Shown piece by piece: positions 1 through 10,515 of a stretch of 64,000 nucleotides of DNA. Made by a program: the position numbers and the translations under genes. Within the stretch, counting starts at the first letter, position 1. Each line of letters opens with the position of its first letter. Under the pieces are notes generated by a model. That model did not search any database, was not told the DNA's origin, and saw only the letters and a list, made by a program, of their open reading frames with translations. The stretch spans positions 249,786,124-249,850,123 of the forward strand of contig NC_061514.1 in the NCBI RefSeq assembly GCF_022539505.1. Direction: 5' to 3'. This DNA comes from Lolium rigidum. Its lineage: Eukaryota > Streptophyta > Magnoliopsida > Poales > Poaceae.

Positions 1-1928
1 CGGTAACACTTCTCTTGTACACCTCGCCATTGATGATGGTGTAAGCTTTGGACCTCCTCTCGGATCCTTCTCGATTCATTTTCGTCAACCGGCAAAGTGC
101 CGTTGATCAGGAATTCCTTAATAGGTTCAACCCATGATGGTGCCTCCCGAACCAGGAACACCGGTACGTCTATGTCCATGCTGTCCACCAGCATTGTTTC
201 TTCCGGTACAGGCGCAGCAGTCCCCGAGCTTACCGGTACAGTCCCCGAGTTTGCCGGAACAGTCCCCGGGTTTCCTTCGTCGATATCCATTGGTACAACA
301 TGTGATTCCGGTACAAAAATTGACTCCGACTCCGGACTCGGCTTGATTGATGGTACTCTTAAGTGTGCCAAGGCTATTCCGGGAGGAATTTCTTGCCTGG
401 ATGAGCCCAGCTTGGACAAAGCATCCGCGGCTTCATTTTCTGCACGCGGCACATGGTGAAACTCACACCCTTCGAAGAATCCGGCGATCTTTTGCACATG
501 AAACCGGTATGAGGCCATGTTGGCATCTTTTGCGTCCCAATCTCCGGAACATTGTTGTACCACAAGATCTGAATCTCCATAGCAAATGATCCGGTGCGCA
601 CCGATTTCTTTTGCGACCTTAAGCCCATGGATCAAAGCCTCGTATTCAGCGACATTGTTTGATGCCCTGAAATGTACTTGTAAAACATACCGGAGATGAT
701 CTCCCTTTGGTGAGGTGAGCACCACACCGGCACCTAGACCCTCTTTGAGTTTGGATCCGTCAAAGTGCATCTTCCAGTATTCTATTCTTTGATCTGGGGG
801 CTTGTACTGCATTTCCGCCCAATCGACCAAGAAATCAGCTAAAGCTTGTGATTTGATGGCATCTCTTCTTTCATACACCGGTACGTATGGTGATATTTGG
901 ATCGCCCACTTTGCAATCCTGCCGCTAGCATCTTTGTTGCACATGATATCGGAGATGGGTGCTTCACTCACCACCTTCATAGGGTGTTCCTCAAAGTAGT
1001 GCTTGAGCTTCGTGGCGGCCATGAACACGCCATAAGTCATTTTCTGGAAGTGTGGGTAGTTTTGCTTTGAGAGGGAGAGCACCTCGCTCAGGTAGTATAC
1101 CGGCCTCTGGACGGTTTTTCCTTCCTCTTCTCTTTCTACTACCACAACAACACTCACAACCCGGTTAGTTGCTGCTATGTATAGCAACATGGGCTCTCTT
1201 TCCAACGGCGAAGCCAGTATCGGCGCAGTGGCTAGCATTGTTTTTAGCTCTTTAAACGCCGCGTCTGCCTGAGGGGTCCAGACGAACGTATCGGATTTTT
1301 TCATCAAAGCATAGAGTGGCAAGGCCTTTTCTCCTAATCTGCTTATGAACCGGCTCAGCGATGCTAAGCTTCCGGTAAACTTTTGTACATCCTTGAGATC
1401 TCGTGGTATCGTCATTCTCTCGATTTCCCGGATCTTTACCGGATTGACCTCAATGCCCCGGCTTGATACGAGAAAGGCAAGCAGTTTGCCGGCAGGAACA
1501 CCGAAAGTGCACTTTGCCGGATTAAGTTTCATCCGGAATCTTCTTAGGTTATCGAATGTTTGCCAGAGATCGTCGATTAAGGTTTCTTTTGCCTTAGTTT
1601 TTACCACAACATCGTCCACATAAACTTGCACATTCTTTCCGATTTGATCAAACAAACATTTTTGCATACAGCGCTGGTACGTTGCACCAGCGTTGCGCAA
1701 ACCAAAAGGCATAGTGACATAGCAATAAGCCCCGTGCGGGGTAATGAACGCAGTTTTTATTTGATCTTCCTTTTTCAAGGGGATTTGGTGGAAACCGGAA
1801 TAAGCATCCAGGAAAGACAACAACTCACACCCAGCAGTGGAATCAATCACTTGATCGATCCGCGGTAAAGGAAAAGGATCTTTTGGGCAAGCCTTGTTCA
1901 AATTGGTGTAGTCGATGCACATGTGCCA
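1..1928 (-). pseudogene. Ty3/gypsy Tat-lineage pol (RT, RNase H, start of integrase), truncated
   Basis: Reading the minus strand from about 1928 gives one open frame of roughly 620 codons that continues to the left edge without a stop. It starts inside reverse transcriptase (MCIDYTNLNKACPKDPF from 1922), then LDAYSGFHQI, the catalytic YVDDVVV box near 1605-1628, an archaeal-type RNase H (FDGSKLKEGLGAG, NNVAEYEAL, GDSDLVVQQ, HVPRAENEAADALS), and a linker with an imperfect SGTVP repeat. The next expected segment, YTIINGEVYKRS at the start of the integrase part, is one base out of frame: an extra G near 59. The wording of the RT motifs is typical of the Tat lineage (RIRE2/Grande type). The 5' part of pol and gag are missing because an LTR abuts codon W at 1928. 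I cannot tell whether the element continues intact beyond the window. Confidence 0.85.
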
Positions 1929-2091
1929 TGATGACCCACAAGTATAGGGGATCGCAACAGTCTTCGAGGGAAGTATTACCCAATTTATTGATTCGACACA
2001 AGGGGAGACAAAGAACACTTGAAAGCCTTAACAGACGGAGTTGTCAATTCAGCCGCACCTGGAAACGAGACTTGCTCGCAAGAGTTTATCA
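1929..2091 (-). repeat. 3' end of a D-type LTR (fragment)
   Basis: Read on the minus strand this ends CTTGTGGGTCATCA, the same terminus as the 5' LTR of element D at 41380-41492, with the shared phrase TCGAATCAATAAAT. It abuts the Tat pol exactly at a codon boundary, so it is the end of an element inserted into that pol gene. The rest of the LTR is lost in the scaffold gap. Confidence 0.7.
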
Positions 2092-2191
2092 NNNNNNNNN
2101 NNNNNNNNNNNNNNNNNNNNNNNNNNNNNNNNNNNNNNNNNNNNNNNNNNNNNNNNNNNNNNNNNNNNNNNNNNNNNNNNNNNNNNNNNNN
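2092..2191. other. Scaffold gap (100 N)
   Basis: Exactly 100 unknown bases. The left flank is a D-type LTR end and the right flank is internal sequence of element B2. They are not obviously parts of one element, so true distance and orientation across the gap are unknown. Confidence 0.99.
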
Positions 2192-3107
2192 AACTTCGCC
2201 ATGAATACTATGAGTAAAGCCTAAGGACATACTTGTCCATATGCTATAGCGGAGCGTGTCTCTCTCCCATACAGTGAATGCTAGGATCCATTTTATTCAA
2301 ACAAAACAAAAACAAAAACAAACCGACGCTCCAAGCAAAGTACATAAGATGTGATGGAATAAAAATATAGTTTCAGGGGAGGAACCTGATAATGTTGTCG
2401 ATGAAGAAGGGGATGCCTTGGGCATCCCCAAGCTTAGATGCTTGAGTCTTCTTGAAATATGCAGGGATGAACCACCGGGCATCCCCAAGCTTAGACTCTT
2501 CACTCTTCTTGATCATAGTATATCATCCTCCTCTCTTGACCCTTGAAAACTTCCTCCACACCAAACTCGAAACAACTCATTAGAGGGTTAGTGCACAATA
2601 AAAATTAACATGTTCAGAGGTGACACAATCATTCTTAACACTTCTGGACATTGCATAAAGCTACTGGACATTAATGGATCAAAGAAATTCATCCACCATA
2701 GCAAAAGAGGCAATGCGAAATAAAAGGCAGAATCTGTCAAAACAGAATGATCCGTAAAGATGGATTTTATTGAGGCACCAGACTTGCTCAAATGAAAATG
2801 CCCAAATTGAATGAAAGTTGCGTACCTATCTGAGGATCACGCACGCAAATTGGCATATTTTTCTGAGCTACCTACAGAGGGGCAGGTCGAAATTTGTGAC
2901 AGCAAAGAAATCTGTAACTGCGCAGTAATCCAAATCTAGTATCAACCTTACTATCAAAGACTTTACTTGGCACAACAATGCAATAAAACTAAGATAAGGA
3001 GAGGTTGCTACAGTAGTAAAAACTTCCAAGACACAAATATAAAATAGAGGTACTATAGCAAAATAAACACATGGGTTATCTCCCAAGAAGTTCTTTCTTT
3101 ATAGCCA

Positions 3108-3870
3108 TTAAGATGGGCTCAAGCAGTTTTTATGATGCACTCGCAAGAAATAGTAGTTGAAGCAAAAGAGAGCATCAAGAAGCAAATTCAAAACACATTT
3201 AAGTCTAACATGCTTCCTATGAAAAGGAATCTTGTAAATAAACAAGTTCATGAAGAGCAAAGTAACAAGCATACGAAGATAAAACAAGTGTAGCTTCAAA
3301 AATTTCAGCACATAGAGAGGTGTTTTAGTAACATGAAAATTTCCACAACCATATTTTCCTCTCTCATAATAACTTTCAGTAGCAACATGAGCAAACTCAA
3401 CAATATAACTATCACATAAAGCATTCTTATCATGAGTCTCATGCATAAAATTATTACTCTCCACATAGGCATAGTCAATTTTATTAGTAATAGTGGGAGC
3501 AAATTCAACAAAGTAGCTATCATTATTATTCTCATCATCAAATATAGGAGGCATATTGTAATCATAATCAAATTTATCCTCCATAACAAAGTGGTAACAA
3601 AAGACTACTATCATTATAATCATCATATATGGGAGGCAAAGTATCATCAAAGTAAATTTTCTCATCAATGCTTGGGGGACTAAAAAGATCATGAAAACCA
3701 GCTTCCCCAAGCTTAGAACTTTCTATATCATTATCAACAATGGTGTTCAAAGCGTTCATACTAATATTACTACCAGCATGCAAATAAGATTCCATAGGTT
3801 TTTTAATTTTCGCATCAAACCATCCATGTCTTAAATCAGGAAATAGAATAAGAAGCTCATTGTTGTTCAT
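3108..3870 (-). pseudogene. Conserved ORF of the B family, frameshifted copy
   Basis: Starts MNNNELLILFPDLRHGWFD at 3870 and matches the intact 224-residue protein of B1 (17036-17710). The frame breaks near 3580-3600, after which the matching sequence resumes in another frame and runs to a stop at 3108. The downstream part keeps the module HDKNALCDSYIVEFAH, YYERGKYGC and a hydrophobic stretch (LFYLRMLVTLLFMNLF) followed by basic residues. I do not recognise a described domain. The function is unknown. The copy is probably dead. Confidence 0.7.
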
Positions 3871-4002
3871 TATGCCAAACTAGTGTAAACAAGAAACAAA
3901 AAGATGCAATTGCAGGATCTAAAGGAAATAGCTTCGAGTACTTACAACGGCGAAAATAGCTTAGTAGCCGAGATCCGGAGTGTGAGTACCTTTTACCTTT
4001 CC

Positions 4003-4020
4003 TCCCCGGCAACGGCGCCG
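4003..4020 (-). promoter_or_regulatory. Primer binding site of B2 (tRNA-Asp type)
   Basis: Minus strand CGGCGCCGTTGCCGGGGA, one base different from the complement of the plant tRNA-Asp 3' end (TGGCGCCGTTGCCGGGGA). It lies 10 bases downstream of the LTR end, the same spacing as in B1. Confidence 0.75.
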
Positions 4021-4030
4021 TAAAATAGCT

Positions 4031-5676
4031 TGATGTCTACGGGAGCTTCTATTCTTGTAGATAGTGTTGGGCCTCCAAGAGCGAGAGGTTTGTAGAACAG
4101 CAAGCAAGTTTCCCTTAAGTGGATCACCCAAGGTTTATCGATCTCAGGGAGGAAGAGGTCAAAGATATCCCTCTCAAGCAACCCTGCAACCACAAAGCAA
4201 GAAATCTCTTGTGTCCCCAACACACCTAATAGGTGCACTAGTTCGGCGAAGAGATAGTGAAATATAGGTGGTATGAATATATATAAGCAGTAGTAACGCA
4301 GCAGTAGTAACGCAAAGAAACAAGAAACAAGCAGCGATAGCGATATTTAGGAACACGGCCTAGGGATTACACTTTCACTAGTGGACACTCTCAACATTGA
4401 TCACATAACAGAATAGATAAATGCATACTCTACACTCTCTTGTTGGATGATGAACACATTGCGTAGGATTACACGAACCCTCAATGCCGGAGTTAACAAG
4501 CTCCACAATTCAATGTTCATATTTAAATAACCTTAGAGTGCATAACAGATCAACACGACTAAACCAAGTACTAACATAGCATGCACACTCGTCACCTTCA
4601 CACCATGTAGGAGGAATAGATCACATCAATACCATCATAGCAATAGTTAACTTCATAATCTACAAGAGATCATAATCATAGCCTACGCCAAGTACTAACA
4701 CGGATGCACACACCGTCACCATTACACCGTGCATGAGGAATAAAACTACTTTAATAACATCACTAGAGTAGCACATAGATAAATTGTGATACAAAACACA
4801 TTGCAATCATAAAGAGATATAAATAAGCACTTCACCATGCCATTCATAACAGTGAATAAGTATTTCGTGAAATATAGCCTAAGAGACCCACACGGTGCAC
4901 ACACTCGTCACCTTTACACACGTGGGACAAGGAGTCTCCGGAGATCACATAAGTAAAACCCACTTGACTAGCATAACGACATCTAGATTACAAGCATCAT
5001 CATATGAATCTCAATCATGTAAGGCAGATCATGAGATTATTGTATTGAAGCACATAGGAGAGAGATTAACCACATAGCTACCGGTATAGCCCCGAGCCTC
5101 GATGGAGAACTACTCCCTCCTCATGGGAGACAACAGCGTTGATGAAGATGGCGGTGGTGTCGATGGAGGAGCCTTCCGGGGGCACTTCCCCTCCCGGCGG
5201 CGTGCCGGAACGAGACTCCTCGTCCCCCAGATCTTGGCTTCGCGATGGCGGCGGCTCTGGAAGGTTTCTCGTACCGTGGCTTTTCCGTATCGAGGTTTTA
5301 GGTCCAGGGGCTTCTTATAGGCGAAGAGGCGGCGTCAGAGGGTCAACGAGGCGGCGACACCATAGGGGGACGCGGGCCACCCCCAGGCCGCGCCACTGCG
5401 TCGCGGGCCCGTGCCCCTCTCGCGCTCGTGTGTTCGGATGCTTCCGGGCAAAATAGGAACCTGGGCGTTGATTTCGTCCAATTCCGAGAATATTTCTTTA
5501 CTAGAATTTCTGAAACCAAAAACAGCATAAAACAGGAACTGGCACTTCGGCATCTTGTTAATAGGTTAGTTCCAGAAAATGCACGAATAAGACATAAAGT
5601 GTGCATAAAACATGTAGATATCATCAATAATGTGGCATGGAACATAAGAAATTATCGATACGTCGGAGACGTATCA
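4031..5676 (-). repeat. 5' LTR of B2
   Basis: Begins TGATACGTCTCCGACGTATC at 5676 and ends GTAGACATCA at 4031 on the minus strand. Length 1646 bp against 1695 and 1692 bp for the B1 LTRs. The long open frames inside it are unrelated to any protein I recognise. Confidence 0.85.
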
Positions 5677-6053
5677 TAGCTCCTTCCCCGGAAATAGACA
5701 CCATATCGGTTGAGATCCACCATATACAACATAATTGCAGGATGTAGGGTTTCACACATAAAAAAACATGTGTCTCTATGTGATCATGAGGTTTGTCTTG
5801 GGCGTTGATCAAGCTCGCCGCGCTCTGTGCCCCTGAACCAAAAGAGGAGACCCTTTTCCCGGTATCTGAATCCATGACATGACATGACATGTAGGTGTCA
5901 AGAAGGCATCAAGGTGCATGAGGCAACATTCTTTGATCCATTTGATTAGACAACAAAGGCAAGACGGTCAGGTACATCCAATGTAGTCAATTTCTTGTTA
6001 GAAAGAAAGACGGAAATCCACTTTTGAATTTAGGAGCATATTCTCCGGCTACC
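5677..6053. other. Unassigned segment between two LTRs
   Basis: About 380 bp between the outer ends of the B2 and E1 LTRs. No coding signal seen. It contains a short tandem of ATGAC/ATG around 5873-5892. It is presumably host DNA or a piece of an older element into which E1 (6054) inserted. Confidence 0.4.
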
Positions 6054-7649
6054 TTATACGTCTCAAACGTATCTATAATTTCTTATGTTCCATGCTAGTT
6101 TTATGATAATACTCACATGTTTTATACGCACTTTACATCATTATTATGCATTTTCCGGCACTAACCTATTAACGAGATGCCGAAGCGCCAATTCCTGTTT
6201 TGTGATGTTTTTGGTTTCAGAAATCCTACACAGGAAATATTCTCGGAATTGGACGAAACGAACGCCCATGGTCTTATTTTTCCACGGATCTTCCAGAAGA
6301 CCGAAGGAGATACGAAGTGGGGCCACGAGGTGGCGACACCACAAGGCGGCGCGGCCAAGGGGGGGCCGCGCCGCCCTATGGTGTGGGCCCCTCGAGCGCC
6401 CCCCGACTCTGCCCTTCCGCCTACTTATACTCTCCGTCGCGAAAACCCTATAACCGAGAGCCACGATACGGAAAAAGTTCCAGAGACGCCACCGCCGCCA
6501 ATCCCATCTCGGGGGATTCAGGAGATTGCCTCCGGCACCCTGCCGGAGAGGGGAATCATCTTCCGGAGGACTCTACATCACCATGATCGCCTCCGGACTG
6601 ATGTGTGAGTAGTTCATCCTTGGACTATGGGTCCATAGCAGTAGCTAGATGGTTGTCTTCTCCTCTTGTGCTATCATGTTAGATCTTGTGAGCTGCCTAT
6701 CATGATCAAGATCGTCTATTTGTAATGCTACATGTTGTGTTTGTTGGGATCCGATGAATATGGAATACAATGTCAAGTTGATTATTGATCTATCATATAT
6801 GTGTTGTTGATGTTCTTGCATGCTCTCCGTTGCTAGTAGAGGCTTTGGCCAAGTTGATACTTGTGACTCCAAGAGGGAGTATTTATGCTCGATAGTGGGT
6901 TCATGCCTCCATTGAATCTGGGACAGTGATAGAAAGTTCTAAGGTTGTGGATGTGATGTTGCCACTAGGGATAAAACATCAATGCTTTGTCTAAGGATAT
7001 TTGTGTTGATTACATTACGCACCATACTTAATGCAATTGTCTATTGTTTGCAACTTAATACTGGAAGGGGTGCGGATGCTAACCCGAAGGTGGACTTTTT
7101 AGGCATAGATGCATGCTGGCTAGCGGTCTATGTACTTTGTCGCAATGCCCTGATTAAATCTCATATTAGTCATCGTGATATGTATGTGCATTGTTATGCC
7201 CTCTCTATTTGTCAATTGCCCAACTGTAATTTGTTCACCCAACATGCTATTTCTTATTGGAGAGACACCACTAGTGAACTGTGGACCCCGGTCCATTCTT
7301 TTACATCTGAAATACAATCTACTGCAAACTCCGTTCTCTGTTGTTCTTCGCAAACAAACATCATTCTCCACACCGTACGTTTAATCCTTTGTTTACAGCA
7401 AGCCGGTGAGATTGACAACCTCACTGTTAAGTTGGGGCAAAGTATTTTGATTGTGTTGTGCAGGTTCCACGTTGGCGCCGGAATCCCTGGTGTTGCGCCG
7501 CACTACACTCTTCCGCCAACAACCTTCACGTGGCCTTCATCTCCTACTGGTTCGATAACCTTGGTTTCTTACTGAGGGAAAATTTGCTGCTGTACGCATC
7601 ACACCTTCCTCTTGGGGTTCCCAACAGACGTGTGTCTCACGCGCCATCA
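6054..7649 (+). repeat. 5' LTR of E1
   Basis: Starts TTATACGTCTC (a mutated TGATACGTCTC) and ends GCGCCATCA. It is 1596 bp, nearly the same as the E2 LTR (1598 bp, 30359-31956) and alignable along its whole length by eye. An ORF of 267 codons in this area merely runs from the LTR into the interior and is not a gene unit. Confidence 0.85.
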
Positions 7650-7660
7650 AACAATTTTTC

Positions 7661-7678
7661 TAGCACCGTTGCCGGGGA
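7661..7678 (+). promoter_or_regulatory. Primer binding site of E1 (tRNA-Asp type, decayed)
   Basis: TAGCACCGTTGCCGGGGA differs at two bases from the tRNA-Asp complement. It begins 12 bases after the LTR end. Confidence 0.65.
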
Positions 7679-7907
7679 GATCAAGACACGTTGCAAGGGG
7701 AGTCTCTCACATTCAATCTCTTTACTTTGTTTTTGTCTTGCTTTACTTTACTTTATTTACTGCTTTGTTTGCTTTCTCTATATCAAAAATACAAAAAAAT
7801 TAGTTACTTGCTTTACTTTATTTACTGTCTTGTTTGCGTTCTCTATATTAAAAACACAAAAAAATAGTTACTTGCATTTACTTTATTTACCTTTTGTTTA
7901 TTTCATC

Positions 7908-8547
7908 ATGCTTCCTCCTAAGTTCACTCTGAAAGATATACCAGTAGGGCGTGGGTCTATCATTGGAAGAGATAATATAGAAGAATTTTTCACTCATGTT
8001 AGTACGGTTAAAGATTTTGAAGATAGACACTTGGTAGAACTTGCCCCTACTTATGAAACTGCTACTGCCTCTTTAGTGCACATGTTGGAAGCTAGGTTTG
8101 TTAATCTTAATCCAATAATGCAACATATGTTTCTTACACTGTCTGATATGGAAGAAGGAGAGAAGAAAGATTTTGTTTTAGAAACCCTTCTTAAAGAATT
8201 TGGTGATGTAGCTCAAGAAGCTAGAAAAGTCTTTATTCAACATAAGTGGCTTTTATACTAATTTTGCAAGTACCCTTGAAAAGATGGAAAAAGATAGGCT
8301 AAAGTACACTAATAAAACCAATTGTGAGGGGGAGATTAAGGTACCAATACCTCTTAAGCTCATAGGAATGCACGAGGCACTAGAAAAGAATTTTGATTGG
8401 ATTGTTCCTGAAAATTTATTTGAGGAAGATAGTAAGCCTAAAAGTAATGAAAGAGGAGCCTCTGAAACTTACATAGACAAGATACAATGCATTTTTGAGA
8501 AAACTCCCAACTATGATGTTAATGCTTCATCTCTTGATAATACTTGA
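7908..8547 (+). pseudogene. E1-specific ORF, one frameshift
   Basis: An ATG at 7908 (MLPPKFTLKDIPVGRG) opens 117 codons ending at 8261. The natural continuation (YTNFASTLEKMEKDRL and on to SSLDNT, stop 8547) is in another frame, so a one-base shift lies near 8250. Together it would be about 210 residues, rich in glutamate and lysine and without a membrane segment. It does not resemble the B/D family protein except for position, and no RT, protease or zinc knuckle is visible. I do not recognise it. A Gag-like role is possible only from its position. Confidence 0.5.
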
Positions 8548-8594
8548 TTCACACTTTCTGCGCCTAGCTGAAAGGCGTTAAAGAAAAGCGCTTA

Positions 8595-8608
8595 TGGGAG
8601 ACAACCCA
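8595..8608 (+). promoter_or_regulatory. Conserved post-ORF hairpin TGGGAGACAACCCA
   Basis: A 4-bp stem TGGG/CCCA with loop AGACAA, about 50 bases after the ORF stop. The same hairpin follows the ORF in B1 (17813-17826), B2 (3072-3085, minus) and D (43036-43049). Confidence 0.5.
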
Positions 8609-10515
8609 TTATTTTACTTCTGCACTTTTGTTTTATATTTGAGTCTTGGAAGTTGTTACTACTATAGCAACCTCTCCTTATCTTTATTTTATTTCATTGT
8701 TGTGCCAAGTAAAGTCTTTGATAGTAATGTTGATACTAGATTTGGATTACTGCGCAGAAACAGATTTCTTGCTGTCACGAATTTGAGTAGACCTCTATGT
8801 AGGTAACTCAGAAAAATCTGCCAATTTTCGTGTGTGATCCTCAGATATGTACGCAACTTTCATTCAATTTGAGCTTTTTCATCTGAGCAAGTTAAGTACC
8901 CCTGAAAAATTCGTCTTTACGGACTGTTCTGTTTTGACAGATTCTGCCTTTTATTTCGCATTGCCTCTTTTGCTATGTTGAATGGATTTCTTTGTTCCAT
9001 TAACTTTCAGTAGCTTTGTGCAATTTTTAGAAGTGTTAAGAATGATTATGTCACCTCTGAATATGTGAATTTTTGATTATGCACTAACCCTCTAATGAGT
9101 TTGTTTTGAGTTTGGTGTGGAGGAAGTTTTCAAGGATCAAGAGAGGAGGATGATACAATATGATCAAGAAGAGTGAAAAGTCTAAGCTTGGGGATGCCCC
9201 CGTGGTTCATCCCTGCATATTTCAAGAAGACTCAAGCATCTAAGCTTGGGGATGCCCAAGACATCCCCTTCTTCATCGACAACTTATCAGGTCACCTCTA
9301 GTGAAACTATATTTTTATTCCGTCACATCTTATGTGCTTTACTTGGAGCGTCTATATGTTTTTATTTTTGTTTTGTTTGAATAAAATCGGATCCTAGCAT
9401 TCTTTGTTTGGGAGAGAGACACGCTCCGCTGTTTCATATGAACACTGGTGTTCTTAGCTTTACTTTTAATGTTCATGGCGAAGGTTGAAACTGCTTCGTT
9501 CATTGTTATATGGTTGGAAACAGAAAATGCTTCATGTGGTAATTGGTATAATGTCTTGATTAATTTGACACTTGGCAATTGTTGTGCTCAAATAGATCAT
9601 GTTTAAGCTCTTGCATCATGTACTTTGTACCTATTAATGAAGAACTACCATAGAGCTTGTTGAAATTTGGTTTGCATGATTGGTCTCTCTAAAGTCTAGA
9701 TATTTTCTGGTGAAGTGTTTGAACAACAAGGAGATAGTGTAGAGTCTTATAATGCTTGCAATATGTTCTTATGTAAGTTTTTCTGTACTGGTTCATACTT
9801 GTGTTTGCTTCAAACAACCTTGCTAGCCAAAGCCTTGTACTGAGAGGGAATACTTCTCGTGCATCCAAATCCTTTAGCCAAAAACTATGCCATTTGTGTC
9901 CACCATACCTACCTACTACGTGGTATTTCTCTGCCATTCCAAAGTAAATTACTTGAGTGCTACCTTTAAAATTTCATTCCTTGTCTTTGCAATACATAGC
10001 TCATGGGAAAATAGCCTTAAAAACTATTGTGGTATTGAATATGTAGCTTATGTGTCTTATTTCTTATAAGTTGCTTGTTGAGCGGTAACCATGTTTCCGG
10101 GGACGCCATCAACTATTACACCTTTGTTGAATATCATGTGAGTTGCTATGCATGTTCGTCTTGTCTGAAGTAAGGGTGATTTATCATGATCAAATGGTTT
10201 GAGTATGCATATTGTTAGAGAAGAACATTGGGCCGCTAACTAAAGCCATGAATCATGGTGGAAGTTTCAGTTTGGACATTAATCCTCAAATCTCTTATGA
10301 GAATATTATCTGTTGATCAATGCTTAAGCATTAAAGAGGAGTCCATTATCTGTTGTCTATGTTGTCCCGGTATGGATGTCCTTAGTTGAGATCTATCAAA
10401 AACGAGAAATCAAATGCGATCTATCTCCTTGGACATTTGTACAGGTGACATAGAGGTACCCCTTTGTGACACTTGGTTGAAACATATGTTATGCAATGAT
10501 AATCCATGAAAATTG

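Larger units (their letters stand above)
2192..5676 (-). mobile_element. Coding-poor LTR retrotransposon B2 (5' LTR plus internal region)
   Basis: Minus-strand element related to the complete copy B1. Order along the minus strand: 5' LTR (5676 to 4031), tRNA-Asp primer site, frame-broken ORF (3870 to 3108), conserved hairpin (3085-3072), and two internal copies of the polypurine-like AAGCTTGGGGATG (2492-2480 and 2435-2423). The 3' part and 3' LTR are missing at the gap. No protease, RT or integrase is present, so it must have been moved by enzymes from another element. Confidence 0.8.
6054..10515 (+). mobile_element. Coding-poor LTR retrotransposon E1 (5' LTR and most of the interior)
   Basis: 5' LTR 6054-7649, decayed tRNA-Asp primer site, a broken ORF (7908-8547), conserved hairpin 8595-8608, and two internal polypurine-like AAGCTTGGGGATG copies (9184-9196, 9242-9254). 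The interior tracks element D up to AATCCATGAAAAT, where LTR F starts (10516). In D the sequence simply continues at about 44985. The E1 3' LTR is therefore not in place. No enzymatic domains were found. Confidence 0.8.

Noticed and set aside
1929..5676. Treating the D-type LTR end at 1929-2091 as the 3' LTR of B2
   Set aside because: The B LTR ends GTAGACATCA, whereas this one ends GGGTCATCA as in D; they belong to different families, and a gap lies between.
7458..8261. 267-codon ORF as one gene
   Set aside because: It crosses the LTR end and primer binding site; the element's protein starts at 7908.
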